A stretch of DNA of 64,000 nt from Spirochaetota bacterium (GTDB taxonomy: Bacteria > Spirochaetota > UBA4802 > UBA5550): the NCBI GenBank assembly GCA_025457915.1, contig JALOTL010000009.1:58376-122375 (forward strand). Direction: 5' to 3'. Position 1 is the stretch's first letter. The number at the start of each line of letters is the position of its first letter. The notes beneath the pieces were generated by a model. It was not told the DNA's origin, did not search any database, and saw nothing but the letters and a program-made list of their open reading frames with translations. The position numbers and the translations under genes were made by a program. This document shows, one piece after another, positions 9,803-19,196 of the stretch.

Positions 9803-10981
9803 ATGAAGCGCTCTTGTTTACTGTTATCGATCGTTTTTATTATTCTGATATCCTTTTCATTATTCGCTGAAAAAAAGTCGGATTATGAAATATACGGAAA
9901 CATTGAATCCAGAAGAAAGGACAATATCATAACGGTTCTTTTCAAAAACCGACCTTCAGAGCAGGCTTATCTCATACTCCATAAAGAAGAAATCATAGGA
10001 GGTGTTGAACTGCTGGAGACGATGGATTTTACATCCGGTAAATACAAGTACAGATCCGTGGCTAAATATGAATTAAAGAATATGAAATTTTCGCGTGTTT
10101 TGAAAGTCGGAGCTGATATCTGCCTTGTGAAATCAAAGGATATTTATGAAAAAGAATATACCGACATGAAAAGGAAAAATGTTATAAGCAATTTTAAAAG
10201 CATAATATCTGATCCCGACCAGAGAGAGATGGTTTTCATAGTCCAGGGCAAATTCGTTTTCGGATCAAACAGGGGAGAAAAGGATGAATACCCGGAGCAT
10301 CTCGTATATCTTGATTCGTATTATATAGACAGATACGAGGTTTCCAATTCAGATTATAAAAAATTTGTTGATGCCACTTATTCGAAATCTCCGCGCTCAT
10401 GGAAGGACGGAAAATTTTCAATGGATGATGCCGATCTTCCAGTAATGGTGACTTATCATGAAGCGCTGTCCTATGCAAAATGGACAGGGAAGAGACTGCC
10501 GACGGAGCAGGAATGGGAAAAAGCCGCAAGGGGACCGGGACTTCTTGATGATTCGATAAAATCCATATCATATCCATGGGGAAACGATTTCAGGCCCGAG
10601 TACGCCAATTGCCTGGAATTCTGGGCAATTGGCGTTGCTAATGAAATTAAAAAGAAATTTTATTTACACGGCAAGGGATTGCTGCCGGTCGTATCCTTTG
10701 AAAAGGGATCATCTCCATACGGTGCAATAAACATGTCCGGCAATGCAGGCGAATGGACATCCAGCTGGTACAGGGCTTACAGCGGCAATAAAAGAAGTGA
10801 CAAAAGATACGGATCTCAATATAAAGTAATCAGGGGAGGGGCCTGGTACAGTCCAAGGGATAAAATCAGGGCGGCTTCAAGGCAGATTGGCGGCATTCCA
10901 GATCTGTACAGCGACAACACGGCGGGATTCAGGTGCGTCAGGAAGGCTAAGATTCTTGACAGGCAGGCTGACCACAATTAG
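9803..10981 (+). CDS. Exported formylglycine-generating-enzyme-fold (SUMF1) protein
   Basis: Signal peptide (about residues 1-22, ending SLFAEKK without lipobox), a roughly 120-residue N-terminal region of unknown role, then an FGE-sulfatase domain. Typical family strings are FGSNRGEKDEYPEH, YYIDRYEVSNSDYKKFV, WTGKRLPTEQEWEKAARG, YPWGN, NMSGNAGEWTSSWY, VIRGGAWYS and AGFRCVRK. Many members of this fold are not sulfatase-activating enzymes; no sulfatase gene is near, and the active-site cysteine pair of true FGE is not evident. It may therefore be a binding or structural envelope domain. Confidence 0.85.
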   Translation: MKRSCLLLSIVFIILISFSLFAEKKSDYEIYGNIESRRKDNIITVLFKNRPSEQAYLILHKEEIIGGVELLETMDFTSGKYKYRSVAKYELKNMKFSRVLKVGADICLVKSKDIYEKEYTDMKRKNVISNFKSIISDPDQREMVFIVQGKFVFGSNRGEKDEYPEHLVYLDSYYIDRYEVSNSDYKKFVDATYSKSPRSWKDGKFSMDDADLPVMVTYHEALSYAKWTGKRLPTEQEWEKAARGPGLLDDSIKSISYPWGNDFRPEYANCLEFWAIGVANEIKKKFYLHGKGLLPVVSFEKGSSPYGAINMSGNAGEWTSSWYRAYSGNKRSDKRYGSQYKVIRGGAWYSPRDKIRAASRQIGGIPDLYSDNTAGFRCVRKAKILDRQADHN

Positions 10982-11011
10982 TGTCAAAAACGGATTAAAA
11001 ATGAGGAAAAG

Positions 11012-13216
11012 ATGAGACTATTCTATTTTATAGCGAAAAAAATCAGCTATACGTTCGCCATAGTAATCATCACGATATTCGGCGCATGGTTTGCGACCAT
11101 GTTCGCTTATTTCCTCGGAACGTCCTTCATACTTTTTTCCTATGATAAAATCATTTCGATCATGGTCAAATGGCTTCAGGTCGCGTTTTTCGGAGCATCT
11201 TTTTGTCATTTCATCCAGTACGGACTTCTGACTCCTTTAAAGATCCCGGCATTTTCCGGACATCACAAAAAAATCAATGCTTATTTCAAGAATGATTTTG
11301 ATGTCGAGGACGTTGAGCTCAAGGAGGTTTACGGCTACATCTGCGACCTGCCGATGCATAACCTTGTTACGTCGGCTCTTTACGTCGCGCTGGGAATTTT
11401 CATTATAGCCGGCTTTTCGTTTTATGAATACAGCATAATCTCCGCCATAACAATCGAAGAATTAAAAATGATTTTCAAAGTAATAACCGTATCCGGTATA
11501 GTCGTGGCCATTCTCTACGGAATGTCTACCTACCTTCTAACCGAGCTCCTTACAAATAATGAAAGGAGCAACATATACAACATGCTTCTCAGGAGGAACA
11601 TCAGGATCAGGCCGAAGATCCTGATCGGCATAAGGATAAAATTTTTGTTTTTCGTCATGCTGCTGGTTCTCACCCTGCTGACATACGCGGCGCTGATGGA
11701 AAGAAGCAGGTTTTACGGGGATTTGAAGATTGAGATAATTTTATCATACATAGTAATATCTATTTTTGCCGGGTACCTGCTCATGCAGGTAACGACCAGG
11801 TCGATACTGAGGATACTTGAGGACCTCAGGAGGGTAGCCAGGGAGATTGCATCAGGAGGCCGGGCCGGGTTCCATGTTCTCGCGCTTGAAAAGGAATTCG
11901 CTTCAATAGAATTTGCCATGATGGAAATGGCCTGGGAGATAGATGAATACAGGAAGAATCTCGAAGACAAGGTGGAACAGCGGACGAATGAGCTTCAAAG
12001 CGCATTGACGGATCTGAAAAGCAGGGACGACCAAATCCAGAAGCAGCTTGACATGGCGAGCGTAATACAGCGGAGCATCCTTCCATCGCGTATAAACGAC
12101 TGGAACGAACTGAAGTTTGCTGTCAGGTACGTTGCCATGGAGAAGATCGGCGGAGACTTTTACGACGTACAGCAACTGAAGGACGATAAGCTTGGCATAA
12201 TGATAGCCGACGTTTCCGGACACGGAATCCCGGCGGCCCTTGTTACAACAATGGCAAAGATCACGTTCGGCAACGCCGGAAGCAAATACGATTCTCCCAA
12301 AAAGATTTTCCAGGAGGTCAACAAGAACATACTTTCCCACATCAAGACACAGGACTATATGACCTGCTTCATGCTGGCGATCGACGATGAATACAATGTC
12401 ACGTACTCCAATGCCAGCCATCAGAAGGCGATACTGCTGAGGACCGCAAGGGCTGAAATCGAGCACCTTGACACAAACGGGCTTTTCATCGGGGCTGTTG
12501 AGGATGCGGGGGACACCTATGAAGAAAAAACCACAAGGCTTGAATACGGCGACAGGATCATACTCTACACCGACGGAATTCCAGAATCAATAAACGAAGA
12601 AAGAAAGGAATATTCCAACTCGAGGCTTGATGAAATAATCATTTCCAACAGGCATCTTCCGCTTGAAGAGTTTTCCAGTTTCATAATCAAGGACGTGCAG
12701 AATTTTGTAGGTAATGCGCCTGTTGTTGACGACATTACCATCATGACCATAGAGCTCGTCAGGGACGAAGCGGTTGATATAATTAAGAATTCAAAGAAGA
12801 TGATCAACACTCATAATTATCAGGATGCCATAGGACTTCTCGAGAACGGCCTGCAGAAATTTGCCCATAACCAGAAAATTCTCTATAACCTGGGGAAGAA
12901 TCATTTCAGGATAAACAATTACCCGTCCGCACTTAAATTCATGCAGGAATACATCGATAACGATCAGAGAAACAAGTACGCATATTATATCGTCGGGGCC
13001 TCTTATTATCAGATGGAGGATTTTTTGAATGCCATTCATAATTTCGAAAGGGCATTGAGTCTTGACGGAAATTTTGTGAATGCCCTGTTTGCCCAGGGAA
13101 TGGCATATAAAAAAATGGGAGACGGTACCGAGGCAGCGAAGAATTTTGAAAAAGTCATAAACCTGGATCCGGATAATAAAATGGCCCTTTTTGAATTAAA
13201 GGAACTCAAGATGTGA
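11012..13216 (+). CDS. Membrane-bound SpoIIE/RsbU-type PP2C phosphatase with C-terminal TPRs
   Basis: Likely Ser/Thr phosphatase of a partner-switching pathway (dephosphorylating a STAS anti-anti-sigma protein). Layout: several TM segments between residues 13 and 260, a HAMP-like linker (about 262-315), a coiled coil ending in the QKQLDMASVIQRSILP start of the phosphatase domain, metal-binding Asp residues in GGDFYD (Asp382) and ADVSGHG (Asp400), and the closing VVDDITIMTIEL. From about residue 590 to the end are three or four TPR-like helix pairs. A STAS gene lies far downstream in this window and could be a substrate, but nothing shows the pairing. Confidence 0.9.
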   Translation: MRLFYFIAKKISYTFAIVIITIFGAWFATMFAYFLGTSFILFSYDKIISIMVKWLQVAFFGASFCHFIQYGLLTPLKIPAFSGHHKKINAYFKNDFDVEDVELKEVYGYICDLPMHNLVTSALYVALGIFIIAGFSFYEYSIISAITIEELKMIFKVITVSGIVVAILYGMSTYLLTELLTNNERSNIYNMLLRRNIRIRPKILIGIRIKFLFFVMLLVLTLLTYAALMERSRFYGDLKIEIILSYIVISIFAGYLLMQVTTRSILRILEDLRRVAREIASGGRAGFHVLALEKEFASIEFAMMEMAWEIDEYRKNLEDKVEQRTNELQSALTDLKSRDDQIQKQLDMASVIQRSILPSRINDWNELKFAVRYVAMEKIGGDFYDVQQLKDDKLGIMIADVSGHGIPAALVTTMAKITFGNAGSKYDSPKKIFQEVNKNILSHIKTQDYMTCFMLAIDDEYNVTYSNASHQKAILLRTARAEIEHLDTNGLFIGAVEDAGDTYEEKTTRLEYGDRIILYTDGIPESINEERKEYSNSRLDEIIISNRHLPLEEFSSFIIKDVQNFVGNAPVVDDITIMTIELVRDEAVDIIKNSKKMINTHNYQDAIGLLENGLQKFAHNQKILYNLGKNHFRINNYPSALKFMQEYIDNDQRNKYAYYIVGASYYQMEDFLNAIHNFERALSLDGNFVNALFAQGMAYKKMGDGTEAAKNFEKVINLDPDNKMALFELKELKM

Positions 13217-14301
13217 TTAACGTACTGACCGGCCGCTCGCATTCTCCCGGAATGAGCAGAGATTTTATTAAAAATTATACCGTAGCCGAGTTGGAGGAAT
13301 TTTTTTTATCCATCGGTGAAAAAAGATACAGGAGCAGACAACTATTCAACTGGATGTATGAAAGAAACATCGATTCTTTCGATCTGATGACCGATTTTTC
13401 AAAAGAGTTAAGAAGAAATCTTCAGGAAAAATTCATTCTCATGCCTCTTGTCCTCAGTGAAAGACTTATTTCCGGGATAGACGGAACGGAAAAATTTCTT
13501 TTTAAAACGATGGACGGCCATTATATAGAATCCGTTCTCATAAAAAACGATGGATCGGACGACGGAAGGCTTACCGTATGTATTTCAAGCCAGGCCGGAT
13601 GCGCGATGGGATGTTTATTTTGTGAAACGGCAAAGCAGGGTTTTCACAGGAACCTCGAAACGGCCGAGATCCTTGAGCAATTATGCCAGGTGAGGCGGCT
13701 TACGTGTGTAAGAAACAATAATGTTGTTTTCATGGGAATGGGTGAGCCGTTCATGAATTATGAAAACGTGCTGAAATCAGCCGATATCATGAATTATTCG
13801 TTCGGGTTCCATATATCGGTCAGAAAAATCACTATCTCCACCTCCGGAATTACCTCTGCGATTGAAAGATTCATTGATGAAAAAAGGCCTTACAACCTCG
13901 CTATTTCTCTCAACGATACCGAGCCCGAGAAAAGAATAAAGAACATGCCGGTTGAAAAAAAATTCCCCTTTCAGCGGATAGCATCCATGCTCGGAAAAAA
14001 ATTTCCTGCGTCAAGAAACAGGTTGACCATTGAATATGTCATGAGAAAAGACAACATCTCCGAAAATGACGCAAAAAGGCTTAAGAATATATTCAGGTAT
14101 TCCAGGATAAAGCTAAACCTGATCACCCTTAATACCGGTTCGCATAATTTTGAAATTCCCGGGCAAGAAGAGATTGACAGCTTCATAAGAATGCTGGAGA
14201 TTATGAATGTCCCGATAACGGTTAGAAACAGCTTCGGCCAGGATATTTCTGGCGCCTGCGGACAGCTTTCTGGAAGAATGAAGAATTACTCGTCAGATTA
14301 A
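13213..14301 (+). CDS. rlmN: Dual-specificity RNA methyltransferase RlmN
   Basis: Radical SAM enzyme that methylates C2 of A2503 in 23S rRNA and A37 in some tRNAs. The iron-sulfur cluster motif CAMGCLFC (Cys130, 134, 137) is followed by MGMGEPFMNYENV and, near the end, the methyl-carrying cysteine in SGACGQLS. The GTG start at 13213 overlaps the previous stop and has AAAGGAA upstream; an in-frame ATG 13 codons on, giving MSRDFIKNY, fits homologue N-termini equally well. Confidence 0.93.
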   Translation: MINVLTGRSHSPGMSRDFIKNYTVAELEEFFLSIGEKRYRSRQLFNWMYERNIDSFDLMTDFSKELRRNLQEKFILMPLVLSERLISGIDGTEKFLFKTMDGHYIESVLIKNDGSDDGRLTVCISSQAGCAMGCLFCETAKQGFHRNLETAEILEQLCQVRRLTCVRNNNVVFMGMGEPFMNYENVLKSADIMNYSFGFHISVRKITISTSGITSAIERFIDEKRPYNLAISLNDTEPEKRIKNMPVEKKFPFQRIASMLGKKFPASRNRLTIEYVMRKDNISENDAKRLKNIFRYSRIKLNLITLNTGSHNFEIPGQEEIDSFIRMLEIMNVPITVRNSFGQDISGACGQLSGRMKNYSSD

Positions 14302-14314
14302 TCGGCATTATAAC

Positions 14315-16624
14315 ATGGATAAAATAAAGCGGATCATACTGGATACCATCGGCTGGATATTAGACCACAAGAAGATAGTATTTGTCTACATACCCCTGGC
14401 GCTGTCTGTTCTTTTTTTTATTTACGTCGTCCACGTATATTTCAGCTGGCAGAACGACAGGGATAAATCCCTCGAAAAACTCGCTAAATATAAAATGCTT
14501 ATCGACCGTACCGAAGACCTTAAAAAGGGAAATTCTTATAATTACAGCGATGTAGATCTCACAGCGAAGGTCGTGGACATTCCCACCAGGATATACGACA
14601 GGAATAACGAAATCATCGGCGAGTTCTTCGAACAGAAAAGGGAAATCGTGCCTTACGACTTCATTCCGGAATGGATTATAAAGAGCGTAATTGCGAGCGA
14701 AGACAGGGATTTTTATAAGCACAGGGGAATAAGCTCAAGGGGCATACTCAGGGCCTTTTTTATGAATGTCCTTCACCTGGGTGTCGTCCAGGGTGGAAGC
14801 ACAATCACCCAACAGCTGGCCAAAGTTTTGTTCACCGACATGGAGAGGAGCATAAAAAGAAAAATATACGAAACATTCTGCGCCATGGACATTGAAAAGA
14901 AATACGACAAGCAGGACATACTTTCCATGTACCTGAACCTGATTTATTTCGGAAACGGTGCGTACGGGGTGGAATCCGCGGCAAAAATGTTTTTTGGCAC
15001 GTCAGTCAGGGACCTCAATGACGTTGAGTGCGCAATGATAGTGGCTACAATATCCAGTCCCAAGACATATTCTCCTATTTTTAACCTGAATAACTCCGTC
15101 AGGAAAACAAAGAGAGTGCTCCAATCCCTCAGTGATGCCGGTTTCATAACCGAAAAAAAAGCCGAATACAATTATAAAAAATTCTTAAAAAAATGGGATG
15201 TTGTTTTCGACAAAAACGGGAATGCATCGTCTTCCATCATAGGCAGTTTCATATACAGCTCCTACAGGGTAAACAGGTCGCCGTTTTTCAACGAAAGCGT
15301 AAGAAAATTGCTTGTTGATAAATTCGGGGAGGATGTCGTCAAGAGGGGCGGACTCAGCGTTTATACTACGATTGATGCCGAAAAGCAGGATATAGCACTG
15401 GCAGCGTTGAAGAAGGGGGTCAAGGCCCAGAGAACGTATCACATAAATCTGTCAAAAAGGGCGAAAACAGACAAAATTTCATCATCAGAAAAGGAAAAGT
15501 CTGAAAACATAGAAGGGGCCCTTATATCGTTGAATCCTTTGACCGGTGAAATTATCGCATACGTCGGCGGATCAGAATTTTCTTCCGCCAACCAGCAGGA
15601 CTGTGTTTCACAGATTTACAGACAGCCCGGTTCTTCGTTTAAACCCGTCGTTTATGCCGCAGCTGTAGAAAGCAGGGATATCACTCCGTCTACGATATTT
15701 GATGACAGGAGGATCACCTTCAAGGGGGGATATTCTCCTCAAAACTATGATGCGAAATATACCGGAAAGATGCCGGCAAGGCTCGCGCTGTCAAAATCAG
15801 TCAATGTCATCGCGGTGCAGATCCTGGATAAAACCGGTTATGATAAAATTTTTGAAGTTTTAAAAAAAGGCCTTTCCCTTACTGGCGGTGACCTGGAAAA
15901 AAGATTCGGTAAAACACTTTCAATGGCACTCGGCGCTTATGAAATGTCCCCGCTAGAAAATTGCACCCTCCATTCAATAATCGCAAACGGGGGGATTTTC
16001 ATCATACCATACGGTATCAGGCTGGTGAAGGATTATAATGAAAAAATCGTATGGAATTATGAAGAAGAAATATTGAAAAAAACAGAAGATGGGAGAAAAG
16101 ACCTCGGCATGATCATGGATCCGGCTGCGACCGCTGTAACGGTTTCAATGATGAAGGGCGTATTTGAAAAAAACGGCACTGCTCATTTCGTTCCGAAGTC
16201 ATATAAAATCAGGTTCCCTATTGCAGGAAAGACCGGAACAAGTTCAAACTACAGCGACGCATGGTTCCTTGGCTATACCTCGAACCTTGTAACGGCGGTC
16301 TGGATAGGGAACAAGAAGGGTTCGATTTCACTCGGCGCCGGAAGGTCGGGGAGTTCACTGGCGACTCCTGTATGGGCAGAATTCATTTCAGCAATATACA
16401 GGGACAATCCCCCCGGGGATTTCAGGGTGCCTTCATCCGGACTGACAAAAGAAACAATCTGCACTGAATCCGGCAGGGTGGCGGATAAAAATGGCGGGTG
16501 CCCGGAGACAGCGGAGCAGTATTATTTTTCCGGGACGGAGCCCGGAGAATATTGCGATCTGCATAAGAAAAAGGAAGAGGATTCAACCGATTCCGTTACG
16601 GACGAGAAAAAAAATACAGACTGA
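14315..16624 (+). CDS. Bifunctional penicillin-binding protein 1A type (glycosyltransferase/transpeptidase)
   Basis: Class A PBP that polymerises and cross-links peptidoglycan. One TM anchor (about residues 20-44) is followed by a GT51 domain with catalytic Glu129 in ASEDRDFYKHRG and the QGGSTITQQLAK motif. The transpeptidase domain has SSFK (Ser440, Lys443), SVN (495-497) and KTG (639-641). The Cys-containing tail (CPETAEQYY, EYCDLH) and the acidic-lysine C-terminus are like those of PBP1A homologues. It stands just before an M23 peptidase gene, suggesting a small cell-wall module. Confidence 0.95.
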   Translation: MDKIKRIILDTIGWILDHKKIVFVYIPLALSVLFFIYVVHVYFSWQNDRDKSLEKLAKYKMLIDRTEDLKKGNSYNYSDVDLTAKVVDIPTRIYDRNNEIIGEFFEQKREIVPYDFIPEWIIKSVIASEDRDFYKHRGISSRGILRAFFMNVLHLGVVQGGSTITQQLAKVLFTDMERSIKRKIYETFCAMDIEKKYDKQDILSMYLNLIYFGNGAYGVESAAKMFFGTSVRDLNDVECAMIVATISSPKTYSPIFNLNNSVRKTKRVLQSLSDAGFITEKKAEYNYKKFLKKWDVVFDKNGNASSSIIGSFIYSSYRVNRSPFFNESVRKLLVDKFGEDVVKRGGLSVYTTIDAEKQDIALAALKKGVKAQRTYHINLSKRAKTDKISSSEKEKSENIEGALISLNPLTGEIIAYVGGSEFSSANQQDCVSQIYRQPGSSFKPVVYAAAVESRDITPSTIFDDRRITFKGGYSPQNYDAKYTGKMPARLALSKSVNVIAVQILDKTGYDKIFEVLKKGLSLTGGDLEKRFGKTLSMALGAYEMSPLENCTLHSIIANGGIFIIPYGIRLVKDYNEKIVWNYEEEILKKTEDGRKDLGMIMDPAATAVTVSMMKGVFEKNGTAHFVPKSYKIRFPIAGKTGTSSNYSDAWFLGYTSNLVTAVWIGNKKGSISLGAGRSGSSLATPVWAEFISAIYRDNPPGDFRVPSSGLTKETICTESGRVADKNGGCPETAEQYYFSGTEPGEYCDLHKKKEEDSTDSVTDEKKNTD

Positions 16625-16650
16625 TTATTATAAATTTATCGGGTATTAAA

Positions 16651-17517
16651 ATGAATCATCCCAGGCTGTTTTTAATATCAATGCTTATTACAATCATAAT
16701 TCTGCCTTCTTTCAGGTGGCCGGTGGAAAAACCGCGACTTACCTCTTCGTTTGCTGAATCAAGGTGGGACCATTTTCACGACGGGATAGATGTAATCAGT
16801 TCCGGGGATAAAGTCTGTCCGGTAAAGCGAGGAAAACTGCTTTACTTCTGGGATAAATCAATTTTCCCGCTTGATAATTATCCCGGCGGCGGAAATTATA
16901 AGATCATCAAACATGAAAAGGGCGTCTATTCCATTTACATGCATCTTCAAGACGGGCAGAAATATAAAAAAAGCTTTGCTGATGACGATGTTGTGGGTAT
17001 AATCGGCAATACCGGACATTCATTTTCGAAACACCTTCATTTTACTTTATTGGATTTGAATACCGGGCTTTCGTTCAATCCGCTCGCAGTCCTTTCAAGT
17101 ATTGAGGATGAGAGATCCCCGGAAGTCGTTGAAATGGCTTTGAGAATCGGCGATAAATATGTAATATTAAAAGACGATTCCAACATACGTCTCACACGGC
17201 ATTATCCCCTTCTGATAAAAATTGTCGACTCGATATCCGGCGGTGAAAAATTGGGCATTTCCAAGCTGAAGGTATCATTGAACGAAAAGATTATATTTTT
17301 CATGGATTTCAATACGATAACGTCAACATCAAAGGGCTTCATTTCCGGAAGAAAATATTACGAGCAGTTATTCGATGAAAAGGGCTATTATAAAGTCGAA
17401 GGGATCACATACGAAGAAGGGGCGAACAGGATCGACATATCCGCGGTTGACTTTTTCGGGAACAGCGTTCAAAAGACATATGATTTTTTTGTTAAACTCG
17501 ATATGGAACCCAAATAA
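16651..17517 (+). CDS. Exported M23-family peptidase (LytM-like)
   Basis: Probable peptidoglycan endopeptidase or LytM-type regulator. A signal/anchor segment (residues 4-20) leads directly into the M23 fold. Zinc ligands appear intact: His43 and Asp47 in HFHDGIDV, and His128/His130 in SKHLHF, with His98 in YMHLQD. About 140 further C-terminal residues, rich in beta strands, are of unknown role. It follows the PBP1A-type gene by 26 bp, consistent with a wall-related role. Confidence 0.85.
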   Translation: MNHPRLFLISMLITIIILPSFRWPVEKPRLTSSFAESRWDHFHDGIDVISSGDKVCPVKRGKLLYFWDKSIFPLDNYPGGGNYKIIKHEKGVYSIYMHLQDGQKYKKSFADDDVVGIIGNTGHSFSKHLHFTLLDLNTGLSFNPLAVLSSIEDERSPEVVEMALRIGDKYVILKDDSNIRLTRHYPLLIKIVDSISGGEKLGISKLKVSLNEKIIFFMDFNTITSTSKGFISGRKYYEQLFDEKGYYKVEGITYEEGANRIDISAVDFFGNSVQKTYDFFVKLDMEPK

Positions 17518-17532
17518 TACGGCGGCCCCAGA

Positions 17533-17943
17533 GTGAACAATATCATTCATTTTATCAGGCGGAAAAAAAAGATCAAGCAAAATGAACTGGCGCACGCCCT
17601 TAATATATCACCGTCATATCTCTGTAAGATTGAAAAGGGTTTGATCGAGCCTACCGGGAATTTCATAAAAAACTGCTGTAAATATCTCGACGTGATGCCC
17701 GATGTCCTGTTCCCGAGCAAAAAAGAAAAAGAGAATATTAAAAACACGATCCCCCTCAATGGATTATGGAAAATTAGAAAAAGCAAGGGTATTAAACAGA
17801 ATTCACTGGCGAAAATGATGGGCTGCTCTCCCTCTTATCTTTCAAAGATAGAAAAAGGCATTCAGAATCCCAATGATAAGTTCAAAAAAAAATGCGCAAA
17901 AATGCTCAGGGTTAAGGAAATAGATCTTTTTCCGCAGAATTAA
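17533..17943 (+). CDS. Small regulator with two tandem XRE/Cro-type HTH domains
   Basis: The whole 136-residue protein is two helix-turn-helix domains of the XRE type (about residues 4-58 and 76-131). Their recognition regions are near-duplicates: SPSYLCKIEKGLIEP in the first and SPSYLSKIEKGIQNP in the second, each followed by a similar CCKYLDVMPDVLFP or CAKMLRVKEIDLFP end. This looks like an internal duplication, giving a covalent dimer that may bind an asymmetric or direct-repeat site. GTG start. It is 1 bp before a CNNM-type gene. The target is unknown. Confidence 0.8.
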   Translation: MNNIIHFIRRKKKIKQNELAHALNISPSYLCKIEKGLIEPTGNFIKNCCKYLDVMPDVLFPSKKEKENIKNTIPLNGLWKIRKSKGIKQNSLAKMMGCSPSYLSKIEKGIQNPNDKFKKKCAKMLRVKEIDLFPQN

Positions 17944-17944
17944 G

Positions 17945-19192
17945 ATGGAGAACTATTACCTTGAAATAATAATAGTGGGGGCCTTTTTATTTCTATCCGC
18001 ATTTTTCTCTGCATCTGAAACCGCTCTTTTTTCCCTTAAAAAATCAGACATCCACAGGTTTTCCCTTTCAAATAGAAAAGCGGAAAGGGGTCTGTTCGGC
18101 ATAATGAACCATCCCGAAAAAATTCTAATAACAATCCTGATCGGGAATCTTTTCGTTAATTTAATTATTTCCGCAATCATGACTAAAATGCTGCTGGTCA
18201 AATTCGGAGAATACGGTCATTTGATTTCGATAGCACTCGTGACGCCATTTCTGATAATATTCTGCGAAATTTCACCAAAAATATTATCCATAAATAATTA
18301 CCTGAACCTCTCAAAAAGATTCTATCCTTTACTAAACATATTTCATCACCTCTTTTATCCACTCAGGTTTTTTTTGCTGCTGATAACGGATTTTACAAAA
18401 AAAAGCTTCGGCTTGAAACTGTCTCACAAGTCCATAACCGAGGACGAGCTTGATAATGCCGTCACGATCGGAGAGGAAATCGGAGTGATAGAAAAACAGG
18501 AAAGCGAGTTCATCAAAAACGTCATGAGGTTTTCCAAAAAAGAGGCTTCCAATGTTATGTTCCCGCGGAACAGGGCGATATTTATCCAGTTTGACTCGAC
18601 AATTAAAGACGCCATATCTGTTTTCCTGAAGAATAATATCATCAGGGCTCCTGTTTACAGGGGCGACCTGGATCATGTTGTCGGTATGCTCGATTCAAGG
18701 GACCTCATGCCGTATTATCTTGGTTTGAAAAAATCCAGAAATATAACCAGGTTTATTAACGAGATTAAATTTTTTCCTGCGTCAAGGGAGCTTAACGACC
18801 TCCTTAAGGATTTTCTTGCCGAGGGCATTCAGATGGCCGTAGTAGTGGATGAATACGGCGGCACGGCTGGCGTCGTGACTTTAAATTCAATACTTTCGGA
18901 GTTAATGGGAAGTAAATTCAACCGCTGGGAATCCGACATTAAAACAGAATTCAGAAAGATCGGCGACGAGGTTTTCGTTCTTCCCGGTGACATGCAGATA
19001 TCAGATTTCAACCATAATTTCGAAGAGAACGTGGAAAGCGTCAATTCAGATACGATCGGCGGTTTTATTATCGAACAAATCGGACATATTCCCAAACGGG
19101 GTGAAACTATAACAACCGAAAGCCATATAATCAGAATAAGGAACATCAGGAAAAACAGGATCGAATCAATCGAACTGATAAACAGAAAATAA
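17945..19192 (+). CDS. CNNM/CorC-type membrane protein (DUF21, CBS pair, CorC_HlyC)
   Basis: Member of the CNNM transporter family often labelled hemolysin-like. N-terminal DUF21 membrane domain (FSASETALFSL; about residues 1-180), then a CBS pair with the MFPRNRAIFIQFDSTIKDAI start and VDEYGGTAGVVTLNSIL end, then a CorC_HlyC domain. Homologues act in magnesium, cobalt or sodium homeostasis. It lies 4 bp before a paralogue of the same architecture, so the two are likely co-expressed and may form a heterodimer. Confidence 0.9.
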   Translation: MENYYLEIIIVGAFLFLSAFFSASETALFSLKKSDIHRFSLSNRKAERGLFGIMNHPEKILITILIGNLFVNLIISAIMTKMLLVKFGEYGHLISIALVTPFLIIFCEISPKILSINNYLNLSKRFYPLLNIFHHLFYPLRFFLLLITDFTKKSFGLKLSHKSITEDELDNAVTIGEEIGVIEKQESEFIKNVMRFSKKEASNVMFPRNRAIFIQFDSTIKDAISVFLKNNIIRAPVYRGDLDHVVGMLDSRDLMPYYLGLKKSRNITRFINEIKFFPASRELNDLLKDFLAEGIQMAVVVDEYGGTAGVVTLNSILSELMGSKFNRWESDIKTEFRKIGDEVFVLPGDMQISDFNHNFEENVESVNSDTIGGFIIEQIGHIPKRGETITTESHIIRIRNIRKNRIESIELINRK

Positions 19193-19196
19193 TCAA

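Noticed and set aside
11903..12466. 187-codon open frame on the minus strand
   Set aside because: It lies wholly inside the PP2C gene, which has all family motifs in its own frame; the antisense frame shows no domain.
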